The notes under the pieces are model-generated. The model worked only from the letters and a program-made list of their open reading frames with translations, searched no databases and was not told the DNA's origin. DNA of 64,000 nt from Allantophomopsis cytisporea (lineage: Eukaryota > Ascomycota > Leotiomycetes > Phacidiales > Phacidiaceae), in contig CP103027.1 in assembly GCA_024752435.1 (NCBI GenBank), positions 992,001 through 1,056,000 on the forward strand, read 5' to 3'. The position numbers and the translations under genes are program-made. Position 1 is the stretch's first letter; each line of letters starts with the position of its first letter. Positions 1 through 12,402 of this stretch are shown piece after piece.

Positions 1-2195
1 GAGGAGTCATGTCGACCCTCGCCAGATCCTATCGACAAGAGTCAGTACCTGAAATGACTAGACTAGGCAGGACTCTGTCGGGCCACAGAACAAGAGTGCA
101 AGGTTATGAGGTTCCGACATCTGAAGCATTTAAGATCGACATGGGTTGCACTGGTGGCTTTCTCTGTCGCTTTGAGCCCCTTTGGGCGGGGGCGGTGGTG
201 GTAAGGATGTGAGCACCAAGCAAGGAAAGGGATGGGTGCTTGTCATGACGGGGGCACGGTCGTGTTATTGACGCATGTTCAAGGTACGTAAGGGCAATGA
301 CTGGTTGTCAGCTGTGCCGACCACATATAAATTCTGAAACATAAAAGAAGAAGGCGAGAAACAAACAAACAAGAAAGCCTAGAATAGATGGGGGAAATCG
401 TACAATAGAATATGGATCAGGTAATCAATATGCTCGAGGCAAATGATTGATAGGTCGTTGAAGGTTCACAGTACGACAATATGGAGATCAAATGACGTGT
501 ATGATGCGACCGGGCATATGTATACGCAGTATGGATATGAGAGTTGAGTATGTATGTAGTCTAGATGTACAGACTTGTCGTACTACTTACTCATCATCCT
601 TGACAAGGTGGAGTGTTGCCGGAAAAGACCAGCAAAACTCTGTAACAATACTCCATTCAGGCTGCAGTAGCCGCACATGGGGGGGGTTTTTTTTCTCTCT
701 TTTTTTTTCCAGCTGCAGTAGTACTCATATTATGTACCTATGGTATGGCCGATGCACAATTACTAGTGTTACTACTCTACTACTACCTGTCCGTATGTAC
801 TCCATAAGGGCTCGTCAGCTCTTGCATTGGTGTGCATGGAAAGCAACTGAGGTGGTGAATATATGTGGATATATGCTGATGTACAAGTATGTATTTTTTA
901 GAATCAGGGTCGGTGAAGTGCACTGTGACGAATCAGATTACGAGAAGGTGATGGTATATAGTTAGGCTATGTGGGCCTGCATGATAAGGCGGGTAAGGCA
1001 GCTAAAATAGTCTACATAGCATGGTTAATGTAGGTAGTACAAATAGGTTGCTACACCAGGTAAGGTACTTATATATTGTAGACGCACATTTTGTATAAGG
1101 AGGATTAAATCTGAGCTAATACGAGACTGGCTATGGAGGGATGGAGTAACGCTGACTTCCTTTTCGTCTTCTTCTTCTTCTTCTTCTTTCACTTACTCGT
1201 ACAGGTACACGCCTGTCATCTGTATGAAAGGAACTGGCAAGGCAGGGCAAGGCAAGGTATAAGACACTAGGATTAGAGAAAGAGAGGGCGGTGCCGAGTA
1301 GATGGTTGTGGGTGTCGTGCTTAACACACGGTAAGGCTAAACCAAAATAAAATCAAAATCCAGGCTGTACCTAGGCTGTTTACGGACCTAAGATCCTAAG
1401 GGGACGGTATCCCCTGCTCCCCTTATGGGGCCTAAGCCCAAGCGGTTTAACGACTAAGCTGCCCAAGCATCAGTCACTTATTCGATTTACTGACATTTAT
1501 ATTTGCAATTGTGCTGTACGAATACAATATTGAACAAAACATCATATGTATGTATGTTTATGATATATGCATGTACAACAAACACCGTGTACATATATGT
1601 ACTTATGTACTCATGTACTCATGTACTTATCCTACTTTACACAACAGATATACACGCAGTACATATGATCCATCACTATTCTATTCTATTCTCCTTCGTC
1701 CCTCATCTTCCCTCCACTCACATCAGCGAAAAGTGCATCATCACATCTCCCAAAGCCATTCATTCCAGTTTCCCTCTCTTCATCCCTGACCTCATCCCTG
1801 CTCTTTATCATTCGGCGGATATTCCAAAGTAGTCTATGGGCCACCCAGTATCCCAGCGCGTCCTGGCACACCCCAGCGCATCCTCGTTCATTCACCACCA
1901 ATCCTCAAGCATTAGCATCGTGTAGCTTTGAAAAGTGCCCCGCATGCCCCCAGTCTGCCATGCCATACATGCCCGTTCATCAAGGTCAGGACCTCTTTGT
2001 GCTTCTCCACAGTCAATGATCTTCGAAGATCACGGTCCCTGGACGGTCAGATCCGAGCGGGTCAATTGAACCCAGCCCAAAGAGAATGGTGGGACGAGCT
2101 ACGTTTCAAAAGTCTCCTGAAGCCGACAACTGCTGCTTCGCATCTTTGTTCCATCTCCTATTCTCAAGGTCACCTTATGGCCAATCATGCTGTGC

Positions 2196-2235
<40 letters not shown>

Positions 2236-4118
2236 TGTTCTGGCCACTGTTTGCTGATCATGAATCATGATTCCCGAATCATGAATCATGAGTTTTATGA
2301 TTCGAACGAGGGAGGAAACTTTTTATTCACTCCTATCATCTCTTCCTTTGCTCCCATTGCGCGCGCGTACCCATCAGCCTTACATTCCTCACGCTCGTAT
2401 AAGACGAGAGATTGAGCACCTCATCGTAAAGCTCGAATACAGTAGCTCACTTATTGGCTGGTGCTATCTACTGTGCCATGAAGCCGATGCTCCTTACGTA
2501 GGATAACTGTGGAAATCCCAAAGGGCAACCTTGGCTCTCGTCTTCGTCATGTTTGAGGTTATGTACTGCGTATTCTACGATAATCCATAATCCATAACCA
2601 GCACCAGTATCATGACCACCCTCCGAGATGCATGTTCTCTCCCTCAGCCCCGAACAAAATGCAAAAAAACGCACGTGCCTTCAAAAGGTAATGGAAAGGT
2701 AAGTAGTTTACACGTCTGTGCCTTCGCCTTCGCCCACCTGTGTCCGGCAATAGGTAGAACCGGTCTTGCTGCACTGAGTCTCAGCCACACAGTGCTGCTC
2801 ATGGCCATACGAGGAAGTTCACAATACTTTCGCATGAAATTGAAAACAACTCCAGTGGCGAACGCTCGAAATGAACATCATGCGGAAAAGATTTCAAGGT
2901 CTTACCTGGTTGGATCACTTCGTGTTATTATTACTCAGTCTAGAACGACGAAGTGATTTTGGAGACCCTGTACTCAAAATCCTGATCCTTATGAGCCGCA
3001 AGCTAACTCTAACAGAGGTAGAAATGGATGTATTTCGGTTCTGTTGTTGCTACATCCTGCAATCCTCATCGCCAATCCTCATCGCCACTGTTCATGCTTT
3101 GAAGAGACGAACACACCCACAGTCCAGCAGTAGTCAGGATGATGAATAAAATTATGTGAGCCAAAGGGGCGATTTTCTTTTCAAGCGTCATTGTGGCGCA
3201 GAATTTACGAGATGTTTATTTCGAGCTTTCTTGTCTCAACTCTCGAATGGTCATGATTACGAAGTCAAGGAGTTCAACTCTGACAAAGAGCATTCCAACC
3301 TAGCCTCCCTCCGCAATGCTTTGTACTTGGTAGCAAACCTTTGGCCCCTTTGTCATACTGCTTACTACGTACAAGTACTCGGTACCTTAGCCTTCATTCC
3401 TCTGCAAGCGCTTCCTCTTTTCTTTCGACCCAACTGCATGTCACTATGTGAGTCCACATTACAAGTCACGTTGTATAAGAGGACACATCACGTGTCATGT
3501 GCAGCCTCTCACACCAGGTACAGTACATAGGTATCATCATTTTGTTCATAAAATTTCATTTAAGCTATCTTAGCCTCGGATATTGAACGGCGAGTAGCGT
3601 ATTGCGGGGTCACGCGATGGATAACCTCGTCTGAATCTACAGATATGCAAGCACGACAGCTCTTGTACCCCTCACGGGTTACCACATTTTTTCCACATTT
3701 TTTCAAGTATCCCACCATTTCCCCGATGAAAGAGGGGAAATTATTTGGATTAATCATGGAGATACACAATGATCAACGCCCTTCACCACCCAAAAGAGTT
3801 GATCTCGGTCCTAGCATTCACCTCTTTCATTCTGATTGTGCTTTATTGAAAATTGGAGCCTGTACGGATGATGATCACCCGCAACATAATTGTGCACGGC
3901 ATAATGATATTGAGTGACCCAACTATTGAATGATGCTGTTATGATGCGGCAATTGCTGATATGGACATCCGCACACTACCAAACCAAGGGACTATACAGG
4001 CGGGGTAAATAGACCACGTATCTCTCACCATCCTCTGCTCAAAGAAATCTAGATTCTTCATTGTTCATTCTGTAGACATTCGCCTCACGGTTATTTATAC
4101 GATATCACTCGTTTGAAG
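1..4118. other. Gene-poor region with microsatellites
   Basis: No supported gene. The open frames here are short, mostly lack an ATG, lack paired splice sites and show no protein family I recognise. The stretch holds a CTT/TTC run near 1160-1188, a TC run near 2199-2230 and an imperfect hairpin at 2257-2292. The last few hundred bases before 4119 presumably include the promoter and leader of the downstream monooxygenase. Confidence 0.6.
2199..2230. repeat. (TC)n microsatellite
   Basis: An uninterrupted CT/TC dinucleotide tract of about 30 bases. Simple repeat; it creates artificial Ser/Leu-rich open frames in this stretch. Confidence 0.9.
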
Positions 4119-5861
4119 ATGGATCCAAACCCTTGGCCACAAGTCGATTATGGCCGAAATACCAACAGAGCCGATGTTTTGATTATAGGAGCGGGAATTT
4201 CTGGTAGGCGATGTTATGTTTTATGTTTGGATATGACTGACAATTTTGAAGGTATGACTACTGCCATTGACATGATCCGTAAAGGGAACGGCCGAAATTT
4301 CATCATCGTTGAGAAGGGAAATCAAGTTGGGGGTACATGGAACGATCAGAGATACCCCGGCTCCTGTTGTGATATTTGCAGTCATCTATATTCTCTGTCG
4401 TTCGAACCCAATCCAAATTGGACTCGTGAATATCCTGGCCAAGAAGAAATCCAAGATTACCTCGTCGATGTTGCTCATAAGTACAAGCTTTACAAACACA
4501 TTCGCTTTAATACTGAAGTCGAGGCGGCAGAATGGGATGAAGCGACCAACACATGGCAAACGAAGGTTATTCGGAATGGAGGCAAGGATGCGGAGTTCGG
4601 ACGGACCTACACGATCAGTTCTGACTTCCTTGTATCAGCTGTTGGACAGCTGAACATTCCAAGATATCCCGACATCCCAGGCCTTGATAGCTTTCAGGGC
4701 AAGATCATGCACTCGGCGCGTTGGGACTGGGATTATGATCTCCGCGACAAAAGAATCGGTATCATAGGAGTTGGGGCATCATCTGTTCAGATCGTTCCTG
4801 AACTTGCCAAAGTCTGCAAGAGCCTAACGGTGTTTCAAAGGACCCCAAGTTGGATGATCCCACGAGGAGATGGGCCAATCTCACCAATTATGCAAGCCAT
4901 GTATAAATATATACCCTTCCTTCGTCGCCGTTATCGTGGCTCTCTAATGAGATATCGTGAATCCTCTTACGATGCGATCGTCGATCCAAGCTCTCCCCTC
5001 GCAGATGCATTCATGGAACTTAGCAAGCTTCATCTCGCCACTCAACTCCCTGGCGATGAATACGCTACTTTGCGCGAAAACCTCACTCCTAAATATCATG
5101 TCGGTTGCAAGCGTATTCTTATCTGCGACGATTACTTTCCGTGTTTCCGCCGCCCAAATGTCAAGTTAGAGACAGAGACCATTCAATCCATAACTCCGAC
5201 TGGTGTAAAGGTCACCAACACGCACCATGACCTAGACCTACTGGTTCTCGCTACGGGCTTCAAAACTACTCAGTTCATGTACCCTATAAGTATCCGGGGC
5301 GCAAACAGAAAATCAATTGATGAAATCTGGTCCGACGGTCCCCGTGCATATTTGGGTATGACGGTTCCTGAGCTCCCCAATTTTGCAATGTTGTATGGTC
5401 CCAACACCAACTTGGGACACAATAGCATTATCTTAATGATCGAGGCTCAATCGATGTACATAAATTCTCTCATTTCCGCCACCATCACCGCCAGGAGAGC
5501 TGGCAAAACTCTACGCTTAGAGCCCAAGAAAGCTGTCGTTGACCAATACAATAAGGAGCTTCAGCAAAAGTTGAGCAAGAGCGCTTTTGCGGATCCAAAT
5601 TGTAACTCCTGGTATAAGACTGAGTCTGGTGACATCACTAACAACTGGTCCAGCACTGTCATTGAGTATCAGAAGCAGACACAGGCACTCAGATGGTCTG
5701 ATTTTGAGGTTGAGGGCAGTGCTCGAAGTGGCATCAAAGACAAAAAGTGGGCAAGAGTTGTGGAGGAGAATATCGTTCCACCAGCAGTACTAACAGGGCT
5801 TGGGAGTGTTCTACTTGTTGCTTTGACAGGTTTGATGTTCAGATCGAAAATCCTCAGATGA
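4119..5861 (+). CDS. Flavin-binding monooxygenase, Baeyer-Villiger type
   Basis: FAD- and NADPH-dependent oxygenase that would convert ketones to esters or oxidise a related carbonyl substrate; the substrate cannot be read from sequence. Two exons (4119-4203, 4252-5861), 564 residues. The 48-nt intron (GT at 4204, CTGAC branch, AG at 4251) has no stop and a length divisible by three, so the frame reads through it. Removing it restores the FAD motif GAGISGM (residues 24-30). Further signs are GGTW followed by the YPG segment, the Baeyer-Villiger fingerprint FQGKIMHSARWD, and the second nucleotide motif GVGASS. The last 30 residues form a hydrophobic helix ending RSKILR, suggesting a tail anchor in a membrane. 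ATG at 4119 is the first Met in frame. Next gene is Dug3-like, same strand, 1.5 kb on. Confidence 0.9.
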   Translation: MDPNPWPQVDYGRNTNRADVLIIGAGISGRRCYVLCLDMTDNFEGMTTAIDMIRKGNGRNFIIVEKGNQVGGTWNDQRYPGSCCDICSHLYSLSFEPNPNWTREYPGQEEIQDYLVDVAHKYKLYKHIRFNTEVEAAEWDEATNTWQTKVIRNGGKDAEFGRTYTISSDFLVSAVGQLNIPRYPDIPGLDSFQGKIMHSARWDWDYDLRDKRIGIIGVGASSVQIVPELAKVCKSLTVFQRTPSWMIPRGDGPISPIMQAMYKYIPFLRRRYRGSLMRYRESSYDAIVDPSSPLADAFMELSKLHLATQLPGDEYATLRENLTPKYHVGCKRILICDDYFPCFRRPNVKLETETIQSITPTGVKVTNTHHDLDLLVLATGFKTTQFMYPISIRGANRKSIDEIWSDGPRAYLGMTVPELPNFAMLYGPNTNLGHNSIILMIEAQSMYINSLISATITARRAGKTLRLEPKKAVVDQYNKELQQKLSKSAFADPNCNSWYKTESGDITNNWSSTVIEYQKQTQALRWSDFEVEGSARSGIKDKKWARVVEENIVPPAVLTGLGSVLLVALTGLMFRSKILR

Positions 5862-7325
5862 TGGTTATTCATAGATGGCCGCAACAATTTTGATTAAATC
5901 AAAGATTTCACAGTAGAGTGTCTTGTCATTGTATATTTGTAGAAGTTCCAGTTGCTATGTGTATGTCATATGTTCTGACATTTCCGTCCACTGTCCCAGT
6001 GACTATTCTGCTCGCAGAGACGTTGAGTGAAAGAATACCCGATGGAGTAGGAACTGATTGAACGACAATTCTAAAATTTGTAAGGTTGTGCCTTTCTATT
6101 CACTTGCTACTCAGAGTTGTAAGATTACAGATTCTTTCCGCCATTGAACTCTTGAATAATATCAATTGGCAACATTCTGAAGATGATTGGCTCAAATCGA
6201 ATAGACGTAAAATCCTTTCCTCCCCTGTCCAAAGACGAGATCCCATAATGAAAAAGATATAGATAAGAAGGATAGATATGTCGGATTCTGCTCAGAAATT
6301 TCCAATTCGCTTCCTGCAGATATACTACCTTAGCATTCGAGGTCGAGGCATCAAAGTGAGAAGCAATGAGACAGGAGGTTGGGAGGCCGTTGTTTACGAA
6401 TTCTGGCTATTTTCCGATTTTTATCCCCGCAATTGCTGAAAAAAAGGATTGAGGTTTACGTGAGGGTGCATATCTTTATATTTCTATAAATATTTACTGT
6501 GAATCACTATAGAGCTCTGGTCAAATCAGATTGCTTGCTGGGCAGCGTAGTACCTGGGCAGAATAGGCACAGAGGGCGCTTTGGCTTTTACAATTTATTT
6601 CTGCTAAGACTCTCCCTCCGCTCCATTATTGACCTAATTCAAAATATAAAGCTTGAAAAAATAAATAGTTACATAGGTAGTTCGAAGCAGATAACGAACA
6701 AGCAATCGCACAAGACTCAAGTAGCTGGCTTCGAGCGATGACACTGCTCATAGACAAATCTGATCTCACATACATATTATATTGCATCCTTGCAAGATCA
6801 AACCATCAAGATTGTATATACCTGTAGTATGTAGGCGCCTACGATATAATCCTGATATGGTGCATGACATCCTGACCTTGGTAGTTACGTCTGCGCTGTG
6901 GATGTGGCTCCTGGCAGAAATCAAGCTTTTTCCAAGAAATTTGGCACATGCTTGTATGTACATACGTACACACCTGTAGAGAGAAAAAAAAGACGACTAA
7001 AATAGACAGACAGCAACGATGTCATCCCGCTCGCTATACTCTCCACAAACTCAACCGCATCAATTCTTTAAGTACCACCACCAACCAAAACACACACTAG
7101 CACTCTCGATCCAGCCAACATGGCAAAAGTCAAAAATCATCATCGTGATGGCAGAGAAGCTGGCACGCTGACCTTAGTAAATTATAAAGGTATAAGTACA
7201 GGCAAAAGCCACACATTCCAGTTGTTGTCATTCATAGAAACAGCTCCAATTGTCTTCACTGATTGCAACGTCTGAAACACCAATTGACTTACTATTCCAA
7301 TCTACTTATACATAATATCATCAAA
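5862..7325. other. Intergenic region
   Basis: AT-rich, no gene supported. It contains the 3' region of the monooxygenase and the promoter and leader of the amidotransferase gene. A 51-codon ATG-initiated reading frame at 7120-7275 lies just upstream of the latter and is listed separately. Confidence 0.6.
7120..7275 (+). other. Possible upstream ORF in the Dug3-like leader
   Basis: ATG at 7120 sits in a favourable context (CCAACATGGC) after a CA/CT-rich stretch resembling a fungal 5' leader. It opens 51 codons ending TGA at 7273-7275, 50 bases before the Dug3-like start. The encoded peptide begins MAKVKNHHRDG and resembles nothing I recognise. It could be a regulatory uORF, a tiny gene, or chance. 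Confidence 0.25.
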
Positions 7326-8579
7326 ATGTGTCGCTGGTTTGTATATGTTTCAACCACTGAGGATTGTCTCCTCGAAGACGTCCTTGTTAGTAAGTTGTTG
7401 ATACTTCAAATGCCTCGAATCAACAGTACTGATACCCTTCTCCAAAGCTCCGAAACACGCCCTCTCGAAGCAAGTCCACGAGCATTACCTTCCAAAGCTT
7501 CTCTCCCACGATCCCAAGGTGCATGCCGAACCAACAACTCAGGCCGAAATCTCAGAGCGAAACCGTCTCTTCAATGTCGATGGATTCGGAATGGCATGGT
7601 ACACTCCCGCTCAAGCTGCCTTTTCAACTACCGCCTTTCCAACTAAGGACCTTCATCCAGCACTTTACAAGTGTATTCAGCCACCTTTGCACGATTGGAA
7701 TTTCCGTTCCATCTGTGCCAATACCTCATCCAAAGTGGTCTTTGCGCATATTCGTGCTGCCACAGCTACAGCCATCACTCCTACCAACAACCATCCTTTC
7801 GTCTTTGGCAAGCACACCATCATGCATAATGGCTACATATCGGATTTCAAGAAGATTTCGCGACAGATGTGCAACCTGATGAGTGATGAGTGTTATGATA
7901 ACATTTCCGGAAGCACGGACACCGAACACTTTGCTGCTCTTTATGTGACTTATTTGACCTTTGGTGACGGGAAGGCTGGTTGGGAGAAAACTTACTCGAC
8001 CGAGAAGATGTTAGAGGTGCGTCACATCCGAATCATCCGGTCCTCATCTAACAGAAGGTGAACTGACGACAAGCAATGATAGGCACTCCAGAGTACGGTG
8101 AATACCATTATTGACATACAAGAGAAGACGCTGGGTGCATCTGCCCAACCCGATGATCTTAATGTTGCTGTCACAGATGGAACACAAATGGTAGCCATGC
8201 GTTTCCGCAACCATACCACTGAGCAACCCCCCTCATTGTACTATTCCCAGAGTGCCGGGATTACTTTGAATCGCAAGTACCCGGATCATCCAGATGGAAA
8301 GGATGGTCCGCATGGTGCCGCGAAGAGTGGTGAGATGGAGGGGGTGGAAGGCCATAATCCAGAAGCACATAAAGACATTGCCAATCATGGCCGCCATGTT
8401 ATCGTTGCGAGTGAACCCACAACCTACAAGGCCCAGGATTGGACTCTCATCGAAAAGAATCATGCAGTCTTGGTGTCTGGTGATACTGTGAGAGTTGTGA
8501 AGATCACTTATCATTGTGAGTCATCCCATGAATACTTTGAACAAGACAAATTCTGATAATCGCAGCTGGCTCGAAATGA
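7326..8579 (+). CDS. DUG3: Class II glutamine amidotransferase (Dug3-like)
   Basis: Likely the amidotransferase subunit of the cytosolic Dug2-Dug3 complex that degrades glutathione outside the gamma-glutamyl transferase route. Four exons: 7326-7389, 7448-8016, 8083-8515, 8566-8579, giving 359 residues; yeast Dug3 is about the same length. Met1 is followed by the catalytic Cys2 (MCRWF). The N-terminal nucleophile domain shows VDGFGMAWY, VFAHIRAAT and the NNHPF/HNG segments of class II glutaminases. Intron 1 (7390-7447) uses AAAG at 7447 with a CTGAT branch; this gives EDVLVTPKHALSKQ, better than the nearer CAG. The last intron (GTGAGT at 8516, CGCAG at 8565) leaves a four-residue tail; without it the frame would stop at 8556. 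It converges on the GST gene, 217 bp away. Confidence 0.88.
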
Positions 8580-8796
8580 ACATGAAATAATAAGTCACTG
8601 CTGCTATTGGAGAATATCGGGTTGTGTTTGTTATGGCCTGTTGTGAAGTTCGTGAAGTAGTTAATCTATACGGGGGGAAATACACAGAATTGGGTGCGAG
8701 TAGGATAATTGATAAGAAATTTTGAGAAAACTAAAGTTCATTGGCCTCAATATGTATTCTCTCTCATGCTCTCCTGAAGTCAATAATGGAGCAACC

Positions 8797-9720
8797 TCAA
8801 CCAAGGTAGGAATCGCTCTCCAAGAACTTCTTGATATTTGGTCTAGCCTCGACGGCATCCACAAATTGCACCAACCGTGGCCAAGGTTGAAGATCCTTCC
8901 TCTCGTTCTGAACCATATGCTCATCATGAAGTATCTGATACAATACCAGGTCTGCATACGTGATTTCATTTCCAATGGCAAACGGACCTCGTCTTGAGAG
9001 ACTGGATCCATTCAACTTTGTGGCAATGGCATCAAGATACTTTTTGCGAACAATGTCTTTGTGTTGTGTATAGGTCTCATCTTTGTTCTCTGAAAAGAAC
9101 GCAGCAAGGAAAAGGGTTCGCCCTACAGAAGCTTAGTTAAAGCTGTATGAGTTTGGCTGTTCAACATACAATCGACAACGATATCACAAATGGCATCGGC
9201 CCAGTACTTCTCATCCTCAATCTTGCCGTCATAAGCACCAAGGCATCGCGCCCAATGTCTAATAATTGAATAACTTTGGGTTAGGATGTTCCCATTGGGC
9301 ATCTCGACGATTGGGAGATTGCGGCAGGGGTTCAGTTGTGTGATCTTGCTACTGTACATGTGCTCCGGCCACTCATCAAAGCTATAGCGGATTTCATTGT
9401 ATGCAGCACCGGCGTCCTTGTTCTTGTCAGTATGTCTGAGAAATGATGTATAGGCGTTACGAATCGTAATGCAAAGGATATTATGATGAGGAGTACATAC
9501 AATCAATAGAAGTCGTACAACTTGACCTCTTCCACGTGATTGCCAGTCGAGATAGTGAATGACTGGGATACCCCCGATGGCTACATGAATCAGCCTTTGT
9601 GGGGAAGGTTAATGAGAACTCCAGTTGGCCAATTCTCAAAAGACCTCGAAAATCTCATACAGAATCATCAGCTCGAATTCACATACCTTTGTTTGCTGCA
9701 CTTTCTGTGCCATAGCTCAT
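8797..9720 (-). CDS. Glutathione S-transferase (sigma-like)
   Basis: Cytosolic GST conjugating glutathione to electrophiles. Four exons on the minus strand: 9720-9687, 9580-9501, 9416-9170, 9122-8797; phases close exactly to give 228 residues, the usual GST size. The N-terminal thioredoxin fold reads IPVIHYLDWQSRGRGQVVRL with the expected Tyr, then NLPIVE and LTQSYSIIRHWAR, the glutathione-binding cis-Pro and QS(Y/A) region. The C-terminal helical domain holds ITYADLVLYQIL, the conserved folding motif. Start ATG at 9720 is chosen over 9711 because only it keeps frame into exon 2. Intron 2 acceptor AAG at 9417 is inferred because it restores LLIDAGAAY. Confidence 0.87.
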
Positions 9721-10584
9721 CTCTCTAACCATAGTGAGAAATTTCAGCCGTATAGGGAACGGATAGAGAAGTTTGGGTGTTGAGGAAGGAAGGCAATGTC
9801 AATAGAGGTCGGAACTACTATATAGATATGCTGTCATTCATTGCAAGATGATCATCTTATGCTTCATTACTATGTCGGATGTTTTTTACTAAGCTTACGG
9901 CGATATGTTCTCCGCGGACAAGAGAAGGAAGTTGGCTGTCAGCGTGAGATTCAGAAGTTGATTTGAGGTAAATCAGCTTTGGTTTGTGAGAGTCAGCACG
10001 TCGGTCTAGATCTCACGAGACCGGCCTTCGATGTTACTTCAATCTGCGATTCTAGACGCCAAAACATCTGTCAATACTTATGACTACCTTACAGTGTGTA
10101 TGATACTCTATCTCAACGGTCAGAATGAGAAGCGAAAGCATCGTGAAATGAGTATGTGTGTCCCCATTGCTGCATGTTGGTCTGATGAATTGTGGTGCTA
10201 AACATGTTACATGTGCTTGAACTTTCACACAGATAATCTGTTGATTTCGGGTACGGAACTGTATACATCCTAGGCACTTACCGATTGCCTTATCCTTGTA
10301 CCGATCCGTTTATGGGTCATACAATACATAGGTAGGTAATGAGGCATCAAGAATTCAATCATCAGCACGTGAATCAAACCAAATCTAAAATACCTTAATC
10401 TCAGCCTTATTGAAAGGCTCCGAGGTCGCTACGCAAGGTGCACCAGTGTAATCAAAAAGTTTACGGAGCAGTACCTATGAATCATATATTATGATCCTAC
10501 TTTGGACCCGCCAGTTACGACAACTCCAACCCCGCATAACATAATTCTTGTTGTTTCAGTTCATTTCAAACAACAAACTTACCC
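9721..10584. other. Divergent intergenic region (GST / HOM2)
   Basis: Holds the promoters of the two divergent neighbours. No coding potential that I can support and no recognised regulatory motif. Confidence 0.6.
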
Positions 10585-11864
10585 ATGGCTGCCAAGTTTC
10601 CAACCAAGAAGTGCGGTCAGTCACTTTCGCCATAGCGTTTCTGGAAATCCAGAATATAGCAGAGACCATGTGAACTGACCTGGTATCATAGGTGTCTTGG
10701 GCTGCACTGGCTCTGTTGGTCAAAGATTCATCTTGCTCCTGGCAAATCACCCTCATTTTGTTCTTCATGCAGTCGGAGCCTCCCCTAGATCTGCTGGCAA
10801 GAAGTACAAGGATGCTGTCAATTGGAAGCAGGCTCAACCTATGAGCAAGGAGCTCTCGGAGCTGGTTGTGAAGGAGTGCAAGGCTAGTGAGTTCGCTGAA
10901 TGCGATATTGTGTTCAGTGGATTGAATGCCGAGGATGCTGAATCAATCGGTATGCTGAAATCGCTTTCTAAAAGATTATTTGACTTGCGCTGATGCCAGG
11001 TTATAGAGATGGAATTCCTTCAAGCCAACATTGCCGTCTTCTCCAACGCAAAGAACTACCGCAAGAACCCCCTCGTACCTCTTGTTGTACCTACAGTCAA
11101 CCTTCCACACTTCGATGTCATTCCACACCAGAGAAAGCACTTCCAATTGGAGAAGGGATTCTTGGTCTGTAACTCCAACTGTGCTGTCATTGGCATAGTC
11201 ATTCCATTTGCAGCACTGCAGAAGGAATTTGGCCCTGTGGATCAAGTCAGTGTTGTTACTATGCAAGCTGTTTCGGGTGCAGGATACCCAGGTGTGAGCA
11301 GTATGGACATCCTCGACAACGTGGTGCCGTTTATCTCCGGAGAGGAAGACAAGCTTGAGAATGAGGCACAGAAGATTCTCGGTGGTACGAACAGTGATTT
11401 GACTGGCTTCTCAGAGCAGAAGGGGCTCAAGATTTCAGCGGCCTGCAACAGAGTTGCTGTCCTTGATGGTCACACAGCCTGTGTTAGTTTGCGATTCCAA
11501 AAGCGACCACCACCAAGCGCCGAGCAGGTCAAGCAGGCTATGAGAGACTATATCTCTGAGGCTCAGATCCTCGGCTGTCCAAGTGCCCCTGAGAATGCCA
11601 TTGTAGTCATGGACCAGGCGGACAGGCCACAGCCTAGATTGGACAGAGAAACCCAAGGAGGTTACGCCGTCAGTGTTGGTCGAGTAAGAGAGGATGAGAG
11701 TGGTATCTTCGATATCAAGTTCGTCGCTCTTAGTCACAACAGTAAGTTTACTTACCTATTGACGATGATTACGATCCATGCTAATTTGTTTCACAGCTGT
11801 CATTGGTGCTGCTGGTTCATCGATATTGAACGCAGAGGCCGCCGTATTGAAGGGTTATATATAA
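10585..11864 (+). CDS. HOM2: Aspartate-semialdehyde dehydrogenase
   Basis: Reduces aspartyl phosphate to aspartate semialdehyde with NADPH, the branch step leading to threonine, methionine and homoserine. Four exons (10585-10615, 10692-10949, 11007-11741, 11797-11864) give 363 residues, matching the family. NADPH-binding GCTGSVGQRF starts near residue 13. The catalytic cysteine lies in CNSNCAVIG and the substrate loop in AVSGAGYPG. The acceptor of intron 2 is taken at 11006 rather than the nearer CAG because only it continues SIEMEFLQAN in frame. The C-terminus reads GAAGSSILNAEAAVLKGYI, typical of fungal Hom2. Very high confidence in family; no unusual residues seen. Confidence 0.95.
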
Positions 11865-12402
11865 GTAGAAAAAAGTGATTATCAAAATAAAGAGGAAAAT
11901 CTAATATCTGACATCACTACAATCATACCTTTGGTCAGAGGCATTCTATCAACAATTGAAAAGTCCTCACAAGGAACGCGAATGAACATTGCTGCAGAGT
12001 AGTCGGACTATGGAAGATTAAGCCAGCCACAGACCATATGCCGAGGTGAAGAACGATGCGTTATTGAAATTCTTGGGCATATTAATACATGATCCTTTTT
12101 CTCCTCCTTCATTATCATCACTGCACCTCCCTAGAATCATGCTGATCCAGCCGAATATCGTGCAAAGTAGATCTGAAGGAACGTTATATAGTTGCCTGAG
12201 GCATTAAAAGAAGATGGGGCAGAAAAAGGCCAACCCTAAGTTCTCGTCGCTAATATTTCCATATTAAGCTTAGCTCCGTTAGCGTGAAATTTGTGGTGCG
12301 AATTGCTGGAGGACTTTCGAAATCCTCGAGACTGTTTTCCTCTCAATCGACAACCCGACGACAACCACCTTTGTTTCTCAATTCGACAACTGAGACGCAA
12401 TC
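11865..12402. other. Intergenic region, RPS4 promoter
   Basis: Contains the HOM2 3' end and the ribosomal protein promoter and leader. A pyrimidine-rich tract precedes 12120. No gene seen. Confidence 0.55.

Noticed and set aside
1380..1480. GGGGACGGTATCCCC...CCTTATGGGG palindromic stretch, considered as tRNA or terminator
   Set aside because: No acceptor stem, T-loop or anticodon arm; does not fold as a tRNA by eye.
3156..3530. 124-codon frame in the left gene-poor region
   Set aside because: Begins at GTG rather than ATG, no homology signal, no flanking introns.
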